From the NCBI GenBank assembly GCA_015039365.1, contig WION01000007.1, positions 868,001-932,000 of the forward strand: a DNA stretch of 64,000 bases, in the 5' to 3' direction. Source of the DNA: Amanita rubescens (taxonomy: Eukaryota; Basidiomycota; Agaricomycetes; Agaricales; Amanitaceae). Below, piece by piece: positions 33,523-45,129 of the stretch (the first letter of the stretch is position 1; each line of letters opens with the position of its first letter). The notes under the pieces were generated by a model. That model had not been told where the DNA came from. It saw only the letters and a list, made by a program, of their open reading frames with translations, and did not search any database. The position numbers were made by a program, and so were the translations under genes.

Positions 33523-35021
33523 ATGCCCGTACCAGACGATCAGTTCCACCTCAAGAATGTCAGCCAGAAGCAAATGACAAAAGCTGAGCGCAGAGAACTT
33601 GCAAGAGAGGCAAAGAGCAGCAAAATTGGCCCAAAAACAACAGCAGGCCGCAGGGAAGAGTGAAGTTCCGGTGACGCCAGTCTCCAGCAAAACCGACCAA
33701 GGCTACACCTTCAGGACACAAAAAGACAGCAAGCGGATACGATGCGGCAACGACAGGAAAACAAACCGTCCAACAAGCAGAAGACCCTGCGAGTCGCGGG
33801 ATACGGATATTCTCTCATTTCGGTCTAGGTCTCCCCAAGACCCTCGGACAGGGAGTCAAGGGCGACGTTCACCCCGCCATCGTCCGCCTCGCGCTTTTAT
33901 TCTCTGAATTCAAAATATGCGGCGCAAACGCTCGTTGTATCGCAACTCTGACCGCTTTCAAGACGGTATGCGCGACGTTATTTTTTTCGTGACCAAATGC
34001 TGATAATGCTAGGTGATACAAGACTATACGACACCAGAGTATAGCACCTTGTCGAGACACCTCATGACTCATCTATCACCCCAAATATCCTATATCGTTT
34101 CGGCACGACCCATGTCGGTCTCTATGGGTAATGCCATTCGTGAACTCAAGCTGGAGATTAGCAATTCGGATATCGACATGGTCGAGCAAGATGTGAGTGG
34201 GGTCGATCAGGTCGATAACTCTCTCTTCTCACATCAATTTTTTTTATAGGCCAAGGACTTGTTATGCCAAAACATTGACAATTATATACGTGATAGGATT
34301 ATCGTAGCGGATGAGGTTATCGAAGAACTCGCTGGACAAAAGATCAACGATGGAGATGTCATCCTTACCTATGCAAAGTACGCGTTGCTCTCTTTTACTC
34401 GGGTCTTTATTGAAGTGAAATAGATCATCCGTTGTACAAAAAGTGCTATTGAACGCACACGAGGAAGGAAAACGGTTCTCCGTCATCGTAGTCGACTCTC
34501 AACCATTGCTGGAAGGAAAGGCGCTCTTACAGACTCTCACATCCACCAACCCTCCTATTCAGTGCACATACACGCTTCTCCCTGCCATTGCTTCCGTCAT
34601 GACGGAAGTGACAACGGTTCTAGTCGGTGCACACTCCATCTGTGCCAACGGCGCCGTCTATTCACGCGCAGGGAACAGCGATAGTGGCCATGATCGCAAA
34701 GAATCACAGTGTCCCCGTCGTTGTTTGTTGCGAAACGTACAAATTCAGCGATTTGATCGTGCTCGATGCGTTTGGGAAGAATGAGCTTGGTAGGACTGTT
34801 TTTTTTCTTCTATTCCCATATCTAAATATACGTTTTTTTTTCCAGTGGTACCGAAAAGTCGGAACGAAGAGAGCTCTACTACTCCGAATCTTCAAGTATT
34901 GAGTCCGCTGTATGATTTGACGCCTCCGACGTGTATAACGGCGGTTGTGACAGAAGTTGGACTTATTCCACCTAGTAGTATCAGTTCGATACCCATGGCG
35001 TTAGGAAGAACGTTGATATAG
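33523..35021 (+). CDS. GCD2: translation factor eIF2B subunit delta (GCD2), three +1 breaks
   Basis: Guanine-nucleotide exchange factor subunit for eIF2. Exons 33523-33965, 34013-34192, 34250-34377, 34424-34789, 34846-35021. A Lys/Gln-rich leader (MTKAERREL then QERQRAAKLAQKQQQ), then the catalytically inert Rossmann-type fold: GVKGDVHPAIVRLALLFSEF, MSVSMGNAIRELKLEI, ILTYA..SSVVQKVLLNAHEE, SVIVVDSQPLLEGKALL, VLVGAHSICANGAVYSRAG, VPVVVCCETYKFSD, and the end TAVVTEVGLIPPSSISSIPM. Extra bases at 33601 (G), 33689 (A) and 34674 (A) must be skipped. Intron 34193-34249 has a T-run before the acceptor. Confidence 0.93.
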
Positions 35022-35136
35022 TCCCCGTCGATTCGCTCTCCATCCTTTTGTATCTCTAACAACTGTACCATCAAAAACTTGTAGAAAGAGAATTTGGGTT
35101 ATATTTTGTTGAAGACGACATTGTGAAGGTAAATGC

Positions 35137-36072
35137 TACTGGGACCAATCCTGTTCCTCCCATCTAAGAACACATTAGCACTTCTTCTGTACAGATGTTA
35201 CAGGCAAAAACTCACGTTGCGAGCCCATAAGAAATATTCTCGTAGTGAGCAGGATGACAGTTGCGAATCGTATCAATCAACTGTGCTAGAGAAAAAGGCT
35301 CATTAGCCAAAACACAAATAACCTCAGGTAAAACTCATACGCACATAGTAATACCCAGCTTCGTTCAAATGCAACCCATCATGCAAAAAACTTGTCTAGC
35401 TTCCGCTCGTCCCCCTCCGCAGCCTCGTACATCGCACTCCAAACATCGACCACAGGCACACCCTCCGTCTTTGTAACGTCCACCACCGCCTCCGCGTACT
35501 CTTTCGTGACCGAGAAATCACGATCGAACGCTTGAAGGGGGTCGCGGGCTGCCAGTGCAGCGCCGCAGTGGAGGAGTTAGGAGTACAATTTGCGTCGTCT
35601 CTATGCATGAAAACTGCGGTGCGCGGATGATGGATATCATTTGTCGGATAAGGGGACATGTTGAGGAGAGGGTCGAATGCAGGCATTGTTTGCCCCAAAC
35701 CAGATGGTGATAACGCGTATTTTAAGAGTGTCATCTGTTTTTTCGGTTATGCACTGGAGTTGGGGGAAGTGTTGGTTGAGAATACTAAGCGGTGGGAGTA
35801 TGGCACTTGCCTGTTCCAACCTTGGCAGACCTGTTCAGTGCTATATCTCGAAAAGCCTCGAATTATGACGTCCTAGTCTTCGAGCGTACGCATCTGCGGC
35901 TGCACGTACTACGTCGTTATTTTTTGACCATACGAAGAATGAGATGCCGCGTACGTGCCCGAATCCCCTGTGTTCTGGGTCAAATGAGCCTTCAGTGATA
36001 GAGTCGCCGCCAAAGATCAAGAATACGTCTTGGGTGTGAGCTAGCCCTCGATCGGAGCACAGCGAGCGACAT
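35137..36072 (-). CDS. IAH1: IAH1-type GDSL esterase, several frame breaks
   Basis: SGNH hydrolase like yeast isoamyl-acetate-hydrolysing esterase. Visible blocks: DVFLIFGGDSITEGSFDPEH (block I; one Gly more than the usual FGDS), ADAYARRL then DVIIRGFSRYSTEQ, IRVITIWFGANNACIRPSPQ with HVPL (block III GxND-like), FDRDFSVTKEYAEAVVDVTK, and HDGLHLNEAGYY (catalytic Asp-x-x-His). Extra bases near 35873, 35529 and 35384 break the frame. A junction near 35815 is also unclear (an intron of about 48 bp fits by position but not by phase). Last exon ends WEEQDWSQ at 35137. Start at 36072 is a guess. Confidence 0.8.
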
Positions 36073-36288
36073 ATGTCTCGTTGTGAAGTGTGAGAGCATA
36101 AAGATAAGACGAGATGGTGGTGGAAAGGATAAAGATTCTTCTATACAAATTGGGCGTTACGTTACAAGAAACAACAACATTGTATGTAGTAGTAGTATTC
36201 GTTCTAGGTTCCAAACTACAAAAAAAGTGTCCCAAAAGACTTCTCTTATCCTACACACAAACTTGATAATCACACCAACGAAATAGCC

Positions 36289-39200
36289 TCATACCTCATT
36301 CCGAAGCATGAGACTGAAACAAGGCTCGCAATAAGGTTTTTCTGCCCGTTGAAAAAACGCAGGGTCCTCAAATGGCTTCTGGCAGCTCTGCACAAACTCC
36401 AAAGTCAACGTCAGGAAACAAGGAAACTCAAAGCTTGCACGTTACCTCGCAAACAAAGCATGCCCAACACCATTTGCCGCCCAGTGCCTCAACAGCACGG
36501 TCTCCATCCCTGATACTCTTTTTGCACCGCTTACACTTGGGCAGCCGCAGCCTCACATGGCACGACTCGCAGTACGGATGACCGCGGTAGACCGTAAAGC
36601 CCACGTTATCCGACTCAAACTCGCCGTCACCCGACAGAGCCAACTCCCCACTCCATTTCTCGTCCGTTTCAAAATCAGAGCTCGAGGGAGCGAGGAACGG
36701 ATCGCCGCACTCGGCGCAGAAAAAGTGTGGTTCATGGTACGTCCGTTTCCCAAGCGCGGGATCATCGAGACTGATGAACCGCTCTTCGATGATGGCAGTT
36801 TTACAGTGGTAGCAGCGAGGTGCAAAGTTCTGCAAAAGCAAAAAGATATCACTGTTAACTTGAAGAAAAAAACGAGGATTGACAGAGGAAACGAACCTCG
36901 TGGTAGTCGAGATGGCAATATGGCTTGCCGTCATGCTCATAAGAGCTTACATGCTCCAAAAGCGTGTTGCACGTCGTGCATTTGAAACATTCGGGATGCC
37001 AACGAGCCCCCATCGCGTTCACGATGCGGCCCATAATAGGTCCTCCACATCCACCACACGATAAACCTCCTTGGTTGCGACGAGCTCGATCCAAGGTAAC
37101 CAACGCGGGGGCATGAGCGTGCCCGCTGTTGGAGCGATGACGTCGCAGGCATTGGCAGAAACTTTGGTATTGGGACTGGGATTATCCTCGGTTACTGAGA
37201 TGGTTATGCTCGGTCCTCCTCCATCCTCCTCTGGTCCCGTGAAGCTGATGCCCGGAACGTCGACCACCTGAATTTGAGGTACTGCAGGACTCGGAGTCTG
37301 CGTTCGTTGACCCTCCTCCTCTTGCACATGAATGACCGGCAACTGGGGCGACGAAGCCACAGAAGAAGCCCAATTACTCGATCGGTCATCGTCACCAGCG
37401 ACATTGATCCACAATCCCAGGAATTGCATCGGTATCCTCGTCATTATCGTTTGTTTCGTCACCTCCCTGACTGGCGCTCTGCAAACTCTCAGCTTCACTC
37501 TCGCTGACACTGACGTTGTCACCACTCCCATACTCACTCGCACTACTGCCACGCTCGCTGCTTCACCCATACGAGGGATATCAGCTGTCCTGTCACGTCC
37601 GCCGACCGGCAACGGCGACTCAACGGGCATAGATGGACGTCGATAGACATTACGTTGTGCCTGTGGAGGCTGATGTAATTGAGGCTGCATACGTGATAGT
37701 GGTCGTGACTCTGGCCGTTGGTGCTGGTGGACTGGGCAGCTGTGGAGGGGGCCGCGGTTGCGTCGGCGGCAGCGGTCGCGCAGGCTGTGATGGTGGTAGC
37801 GATTGCGCAGGCTGAGGTGGCAATGATCGCGCATGCTGAGGTGGTAACGATTGTGGATGCTGTGGGTTGCCGGTTGTGAACGCTGCGTTGGAGGTTGCGC
37901 ATGCTGAGGTGGTAATGATTGTGGATGCTGTGGTGCTGCCGGTTGTGAACGCTGCGTTGGAGGTTGCGCATGCTGAGGCGGTAGCGATTGTGGATGTTGT
38001 GGCGCTGCCGGTTGTGAACGTTGCGGTGGAGGTTGCGCATGCTGAGGTGGTAGCGATTGTGGATGCTGTGGTGCCGCCGGTTGTGAGCGCTGCGGTGGGG
38101 GCACTGGATGCTGTGATTGCTGTGGACCCTGTGGAGGCACTGGATACTGTGATTGTTGGGGACGTTGCTGTTGATGCGGATACTGTGACTGCGGAGGTTG
38201 CTGTGGTTGCTGAACGAGTGGTTGACGATACTGCTGTATAGAAGGAGTGGGCTGAGTGTTCTGCTGTGGGTGGGGTAGGGGTTGTCTAGCTTGTTGCTGC
38301 TGTTGCGGGAAAGAGGATTGAGGTAATCGCTGATGGTGCTGAACTGGAGGCGCAAAAGAAGACGCTGGAACAGAGGTTCCTGGTCGAGGCGCGGATTGCC
38401 ATTGGCGAGGTGGCTGTTGTTGTTGATGCTGCTCTGGTTGAAGTGCTCGAAGTGGTGGGTTATGCACCTGGGTTTGCCTTTCCATCGCTTCTCTTAGGAT
38501 CTCTTGGGCCCTTTCATGGCCCTGAGCTGGTTGAGGAGGAAGTTCGCGTCGCCTTGATGGGGAAGGAGCTTGTGGTGCCGGAACAGAGGCCGGAGCAGGG
38601 CGTTTGCACATTCCTGTATCCATTCAAGGCACCGGTTCCAAGACTGCTGCCTATGATACTACCATTTGAACCACTAGCTGTTGGCAATGAGCGTTGTGGC
38701 GGTTGAGGTGAAGGGTGGGGTGGGTGCTGCCGATGTGCTTGTTGTGCTTGTTGTTGCTGCTGCTGCCAGAAAGTATGTGAAGTCCGAAAACTGGAAGGAC
38801 ATTGTGTGGATCTCCCGGCTGTTTCTGGTGGTTGAGGACGAGCCTGCGGTTCTGGAAGAGGCTGGTGGGTGTGACTCCGCGATTGGTCTACAAGCCGTTC
38901 GATCGTTCCCTTGAGATGAAGGCGACGATGTAAGCGACGTCGGCATCGGCACTGAGCTTGATGTTATATTAACCCCGATATGAGGCAATGAACGCGTGTG
39001 AGAATGGGAAGATGACGAATAACCGGGTGATGGCGTGCGTCGGAGCGATGAAGGGGGTGGGTCATCCAAATTCATGTATCGCGTATCCTGTTTGCGGCCA
39101 CGGTCGGACATCGACGCATATGAAGTAGCGGGCGTCGAATTCGTCGATGCACGAGTCGACGAATTAGTGGATGTCATCATCGATGACGCGCTACCAGTCG

Positions 39201-39611
39201 CAGTATGGCTGAGGGCGAGCGTTGGTTTGTTGTTCACGCCGTTGTTGGTGTGGCTGATAGTCAAAGTAACCATTGTGCTGCTTTGTGGGAGAATCACTGG
39301 ACGCGTAACTAGGCGCATCGTACGATGACCCAGGAGTAGTATTGATCACTTCATCAGCGGGCGTGCCAGGCGTCCGAGGCAAACGAGGCAAATCGGCAGG
39401 CCATTTATTAGAAGTGTTAGCCGGAGTAATTGCGAGATGAAGCCGAGAAAAAGGACTGTGGGTGCCTTGCGTAGTCCTCGCTTCTAGACAAGCGATGCTG
39501 CGGATTGCCTCGATTGTTAGCGTGATTGTCATTCATGTCAAGAGAAGCAAGTTGCAGAGACATGGACATGTTCTGCGTCTCTCTCTTGTCAATTCTGGAA
39601 AATTTTGACAT
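36289..39611 (-). CDS. protein with three C-terminal LIM domains (paxillin-like)
   Basis: C-terminal exons are clear: LIM1 CGGCGGPIMGRIVNAMG...WHPECFKCTTC...YCHLDYHE; intron with acceptor before NFAPRC; LIM2 CYHCKTAIIEERFI...HFFCAECGDPF...YCESC; LIM3 CKRCKKSIRDGDRAVEALGG...WCWACFVCE, intron, SCQKPFEDPAFFQRAEKPYC and the end LMLRNEV. LIM domains bind protein partners through two zinc fingers each; fungal paxillin-like proteins act at the cell cortex and in polarity. The N-terminal two thirds are Gln/Pro/Ser-rich with a 72-bp coding minisatellite. Frame changes occur near 37150, 37405, 37550, 37860 and 39420, so an intact reading frame cannot be stated. A partial copy lies at 49.7-50.9 kb. Confidence 0.75.
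37850..38110 (-). repeat. coding minisatellite of ~72-bp units in the LIM gene
   Basis: About four units, read on the minus strand as RSQPAAPQHPQSLPPQHAQP with small changes. The copy furthest 3' in the gene has lost one base (CCGGCAACCC against CCGGCAGCACC in the others), which shifts the frame. The duplicate LIM fragment at 49.7 kb has a reduced version. Confidence 0.75.
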
Positions 39612-39630
39612 CCGCGTCTTGGTCTTTCTC

Positions 39631-41113
39631 TTCACCCATTCTCTTCATCCTCCCCGCTCTCTTCATCCTCGTCCTCATCCTCTTTGCTTTCTTCCTCCTC
39701 AGAATCGCTTTCCTCCTCGTCACGAGTCTTTCGACTCCTCGTCGGCCGGTTCTTTACCACCAATGACTTCTTCCCCTTTGACTTTGCCTTTGCACTCTTG
39801 CCCTTTGCACTCTTCTTTTCCCCGCTTTTACTTTTCTTTTTCTTTTTGGGGGGTAAAGGTGAACTCTCTCCTCTTCTTCCTCGCTACCCTCCTCTTCCTC
39901 CTCACTTTCGCTTTCCTCCGTCTCCTCCCATTTTGGACGACTTCGTTGGCCTTTCTTCCGTTCCGCGTGGCTATGACGTCCTTCTCGGTCGTACTTCAAC
40001 GAATATTCGTATGCGTACTGCGGGAGTATAGTCTCCTGAACGCCGATTATTTGGAGTTTGAAGAACAAGCACAGAAGGCGTGGGCAAGCACGGGATCCTG
40101 GTACACGATCTTCTTATTCTTAAATTTTACGTGGTGCTTCGTAGCTAGCTCATGCGATGGTGAACCAGTCCACTGAGGCTGTGAATGGGCACGGCGATGG
40201 CGTCGTGACGGAAGATCGAGAATCCCATACTGGGGCTCGACCGACGCGGATGACGATTCGTCTTCTTCAGACTCGTTCTGTTGGGACTCTTCGCCCTCCT
40301 CTTCGTCCCTCTTCGTCCGGTTCCGCTTGGAGAGCCGCGGGTGCAGTGCGCCTGCCATGTTGACGGCATTGACTTCCCCTGCCCGATTCGCGTATCCGGG
40401 ACCATTATAGGGTGCACCTGCTGGTCCAGGAGGCGGAAACGTTGAAGGCTTGGACGTTCGGTGGTGGTTGATTAAACTGATGAACGTGATGGTTATAATT
40501 ATTATAGTTATAGTTGAATGTGCGACCCGTTACGCTGCTTGCCGTGATTCCGCTACCACTGCTAGATACCGTCGTACCCACATTATTGTTCGTTGTTGTC
40601 GACGTGTTTGTGGTCGTCGTCGTGGTCGAAGTGGTCGAAGTGCGAGCGGTTGGGATGGGCAACGGGTACGATGGCAGGACTTGTCATGCCCATTTCAGCC
40701 TGTGTGAGCCATTTCTTCTTTGGAGGGCTGCGCCTGTCTGCTGCTGGACGACCTGATGAGTCGTCGCGGGCCGCAACTTGTTGGTTTCGTTTCCAGAAGG
40801 GCATAAACTTGGAACCGTCGGAGGAGGTGGCCAGAGGCGGCAGGACGCGATCTGGGTCGAGATTAGCATTGCGAACCTGAGAGACCTGAGCCTTATTGAG
40901 GTCTGTGGCGGTATTGGGGAGAGGGCGTGGCTGGAAATTGAGTTCTCGCTGTTGTTGACGATGAGCGGGTTGGTGATAAAAGTTCATATGGGGCAACTGC
41001 CGAACAAGTTTCCCATGCTCTCCGATGACTCTGCATCCCATTCTCTGGTCTATGTTTGTAGCGAAGGGCTCCTCGCGGCGAGTGGATCGATATCGTTCAT
41101 TCAGATGGATCAC
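39631..41113 (-). CDS. unrecognised low-complexity nuclear-type protein
   Basis: A series of coding-like stretches: from 41113 (MIHLNERYRSTRREEPFATN, DGSKFMPFWKRNQQVAARDD, PPKKKWLTQAEMGM), through a Ser/Thr/Asn-rich part, PGYANRAGEVNAVNMAGALH, LSKRNRTKRDEEEGEESQQN, EPQYGILDLPSRRHRRAHSQ, YAYEYSLKYDREGRHSHAER, to a very acidic tail ending EESGEDEENG at 39631. At least two single-base frame changes (for example near 40436 and near 40065) join the stretches. The alternation of Lys/Arg-rich and Glu/Asp-rich blocks suggests a nuclear protein, but I recognise no domain. It ends just upstream of the LIM gene start on the same strand. Confidence 0.5.
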
Positions 41114-41633
41114 AGTCCCATTGCATACTTCAAATCATTATATATTAGTAGTCCCTGACATCGCATTGCGATAGGTCTCCATCAACGAAAAGGTCTTTTA
41201 TGAGTCCGAGGAGTGCTAGATGTGGCCGCCGTCCAAACATACACTTGATAAGCTGCATTTCATTGGGAGGTGTACTTGCCAGGCCGTGTGGCGTACGAGT
41301 ATAAGTGGTTGCAACAGAGAGTGCCGGGGAGGGGGGCAAAAGGTTGGCTCCCTCCATCATCATCATGGGCCGTGTGCCATATCTGAGCAAGTTCACTGAG
41401 CCTTCATCACTCTACCGTCCTCGTCCATCTTCACCATAGTTTTCACCATGCGGTGGACTTTGCCGATCGGTTCCTTGATGGCGTTCAGTCGCGTGACAGG
41501 AGTTACACTCTCTCTTTCCTCTTGACCACAAGTTACAACATACCCAAACTTTCTTAAACATTACCAGGTAAGCTTTATCTGAACCTCCACAATGATGCAC
41601 TTATCCCTTTCTAGTTGCACTGTAACTGGCACA
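41114..41633. other. intergenic; right part duplicated at 50.88 kb
   Basis: From about 41,490 on, this sequence matches 50,885 onward closely, marking the duplicated block that contains the NLR start. No gene seen. Confidence 0.6.
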
Positions 41634-44600
41634 ATGGACAACCCACAACAGGCTACAAACCAATTTTTTCCTGGGACACACAACATCTTTATGAAAGATG
41701 CTCAATTTACAGAGGTTATTTTTAAGTGTTGTCCACTGGTAGCACAACAATAACCCTAACCCATAGATAACTAACAACACCAACAACATCAGCCTTAACG
41801 TCACCTCTCCCGAGACCACTTTACCTCCTCTAGCACCCCTGAAACATTCTAGTACATTCTTCACTGGCAGGGATAAATACCTGCAAAAATTGAAGGACTA
41901 TTTTAGTTCCCAAGTGGAAGATCAAAGGAAGTCATTCCTTTTGCATGGTATGGGAGGTATTGGAAAAACTCAGATTTGCTTGAAATTCATTGAACAAAAT
42001 CCTGATTTGTGAGTACTGTATATCAGCCATTTGAGATTGAAATAAACAACTTGTCTCAGGTTTTCTGAGATATTTTGGCTGCATGCCTCTTCAGAGGCTA
42101 TTATTGAAGTTGGACTAATACATATAGCTCAGGCTAACAGTGCCCCAAAGGAGGCAACAAAGTCTTCTCAATCTGCTCTCATGTGGATTGCTCAGAGGTC
42201 TACTGGATGGCTCATGGTATATGATAGTGCAGATGGGCATTATTCAGTGGTTGAAAAGTACCTTCCACCAGGGAATGGAGGAAATATCTTGATTACAAGT
42301 AGGAATGTGGGATTGAAGAGGCTGGCATTGGACTCAGTGAATGTTGTTGACATGGGAAATGATGAGGCTGTTCAGTTGCTGTTGAAGTCAGCCATGCTTG
42401 ATGGCACATCTGACCATATATCAAGTATGGCCCAAAATGTGATATCAGAATTGGGGGGAATACCACTTGCTGTTGACCAAGCAGGAGCATACATGCAAAA
42501 CTGTGGCTGTAGCATTGGTGGCTATCTTGAGCTGTTCAAAAAACATAGGCATCAATTAATGTCAAGGAAAGAATTCAAGGGAGCATCTGGTTATGGAACA
42601 TCTACATATGGAACATGGGACATCACAATTGAACAGATTGAGGGCATGGCCACAAAAGGAACAGGGCAAGAGGCTCAAGCAGCACAATGTGCAATTAGGT
42701 TACTAAGAATATTTGCCTTCTTAAACCATGAGAATATACCTGAGGAATTATTCAAAAATGCAGCAGAAAATTATATAAACAGAGATCTTGTACAGGAGGC
42801 ACAGTTCAATTTACCATTGTCAGTGACACTGTTAGATCATCAGATATTGCTTTTAAATAAAGGAGAGTGGGACAGAATGCAGTTCCTAGATGGGATCAAA
42901 ATTCTGCTGTCATTTTCTTTGATCAAGGCCATTGATCATCTATACTCCATGCATCCATTAGTAAATGAATGGAGCAGACACATCATCTCCAAGACAGAGA
43001 TCAGTGATCAATATCACAGAGTAAGAGCACTGTTATCCTGTTCAATAGCTCTTGACTGGCAAATTGATAACTACACATTCTGCAAGGTTCTTGCACCACA
43101 TATTAGGGCAAATACTTCATGTGGATTAGATTTACAGTTGGAAAGCAGGTACTATGATGATGAATATACCAGATTTGCACTTGTATTTCATCACATTGGT
43201 AGCTGGAATGAGCAAGAGAAATTGTTACTTGTTGGATTTGAACAAAGGAAGACAAATATTGGACTAGATGACCCAGCCACTCTCTGCACCATGCACAGTC
43301 TGGCATCAACATACTGGGATCAGGGAAGGTGGGATGAGGCAGAAAAGCTCCAGGTGGAGGTGGTGAATGCAAGAAAAGCAAAGCTTGGGTCAGACCATCC
43401 AGATACTCTTGACACCATGCGCAGTCTGGCAACAACATACTTGAATCAGGGAAGGTGGGATGAGGCAGAGAAACTCCAGGTGGAGGTGATGAATGCAATA
43501 AACATAAAGCTTGGATCAGACCATCCAAATACTCTCCACACCATGCACAGCCTGGCATCAACATACTGGAATCAGGGAAGGTGGGATGAGGCAGAAAAGC
43601 TGGAGGTGGAGGTGATGAATGCAAGAAAAGCAAAGCTTGGATCAGACCATCCAGATACTCTTAACACCATGCACAATCTGGCATCCACATACCGGAATCA
43701 GGGAAGGTGGGATGAGGCAGAAAAGCTGGAGGTGGAGGTGATGAATGCAAGAAAAGCAAAGCTTGGATCAGACCATCCAGATACTCTTAACACCATGCAC
43801 AATCTGGCATCCACATACTGGAATCAGGGAAAGTGGGATGAGGCAGAGAAGCTCCAGGTGGAGGTGATGAATGCAAGAAACACAAAGCTTGGATCAGACC
43901 ATCCAGATATTCTCCACATTATGCACAATCTGGCATCAACATACTGGGATCAGGGAAAGTGGGATGAGGCAGAAAAGCTCCAGGTGGAGGTGATGGATGC
44001 AAGAAAAGCAAAGCTTGGATCAGACCATCCAGATACTCTGAATGCCATGCACAATCTGGCATCAACATACTGGGATCAGGGAAAGTGGGATGAGGCAGAG
44101 AAGCTCCAGGTGGAGGTGATGAATGCAAGAAAAGCAAAGCTTGGATCAGACCATCCAGATACTCTTAACACCATGCACAATCTGGCATCAACATACTGGG
44201 ATCAGGGAAAGTGGGATGAGGCAGAGAAGCTCCAGGTGGAGGTGATGAATGCAAGAAATGCAAAGCTTGGATCAGACCATCCAGGTACTCTTAACACCAT
44301 GCACAATCTAGGATCAACATACTGGGATCAGGGAAAGTGGGATGAGGCAGAGAAGCTCCAGGTGGAGGTGATGAATGCAAGAAAAGCAAAGCTTGGATCC
44401 GACCATCCAGATACTCTCCACACCATGCACAATCTGGCATCCACATACTGGAATCAGGGAAGGTGGGATGAGGCAGAAAAGCTGGAGGTGGAGGTGATGA
44501 ATGCAAGAAAAGCAAAGCTTGGATCAGACCATCCAGATACTCTTAACACCATGCACAATCTGGCATCCACATACCGGAATCAGGGAAGGTGGGATGAGGC

Positions 44601-45129
44601 AGAAAAGCTGGAGGTGGAGGTGATGAATGCAAGAAAAGCAAAGCTTGGATCAGACCATCCAGATACTCTTAACACCATGCACAATCTGGCATCCACATAC
44701 TGGAATCAGGGAAAGTGGGATGAGGCAGAGAAGCTCCAGGTGGAGGTGATGAATGCAAGAAAAGCAAAGCTTGGATCAGACCATCCAGGTACTCTCCACA
44801 TTATGCACAATCTGGCATCAACATACTTGGATCAGGGAAAGTGGGATGAGGCGGAGAAGCTGGAGGTGGAGGTGATGGATGCAAGAAAAGCAAAGCTTGG
44901 ATCAGACCATCCAGATACTCTTCACACCATGCACAATCTGGCATTAACATTCTGGAATCAGGGAAGGTGGGATGAGGCAGAGAAGCTGGAGGTGGAGGCG
45001 ATGGATGCAAGAAAAGCAAAGCTTGGGTCAGACCATCCAGATACTCTCCATACCGTGCACAATCTAGCAGCAACATACTTGAATCAGGGAAGGTGGGATG
45101 AGGCAGAGAAGCTCCAGGTGGAGGTGTAG
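41634..45129 (+). CDS. NLR: NB-ARC ATPase with C-terminal TPR array
   Basis: Exons 41634-41714, 41767-42008, 42060-45129; 1130 aa, uninterrupted. The short N-terminus (QFFPGTHNIFMKDAQFTE) resembles the leader of many basidiomycete NLRs. NB-ARC: P-loop LHGMGGIGKTQICLKF, Walker-B-like GWLMVYDSAD, NILITSRNVGLKRLALDS and the GxP-type LGGIPLAVDQAGAYM. From about residue 370 follow 14 full 42-aa kinesin-light-chain-type TPRs (consensus MHNLASTYWNQGKWDEAEKL) and a partial one ending EAEKLQVEV. Fungal NLRs with highly similar repeats are linked to non-self recognition and programmed cell death; the exact role here is inference. The whole gene is CpG-poor. A truncated copy lies at 51.0-51.8 kb. Confidence 0.9.
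43285..45129 (+). repeat. 126-bp tandem repeat coding for TPR units (14.5 copies)
   Basis: Fourteen 126-bp units plus a partial one, differing at few positions. Units 3-6 and 10-13 share the same order of variants (YWNQGRW/LEVEV, YRNQGRW, YWNQGKW, HIMHNLASTY), so a block of about seven units (about 880 bp) was itself duplicated. Unit length being a multiple of three keeps the frame through any unequal exchange. Confidence 0.9.

Noticed and set aside
37633..38241. Plus-strand Val/Ala-rich ORFs opposite the LIM gene
   Set aside because: Shadows of the Gln/Pro repeat on the coding strand.
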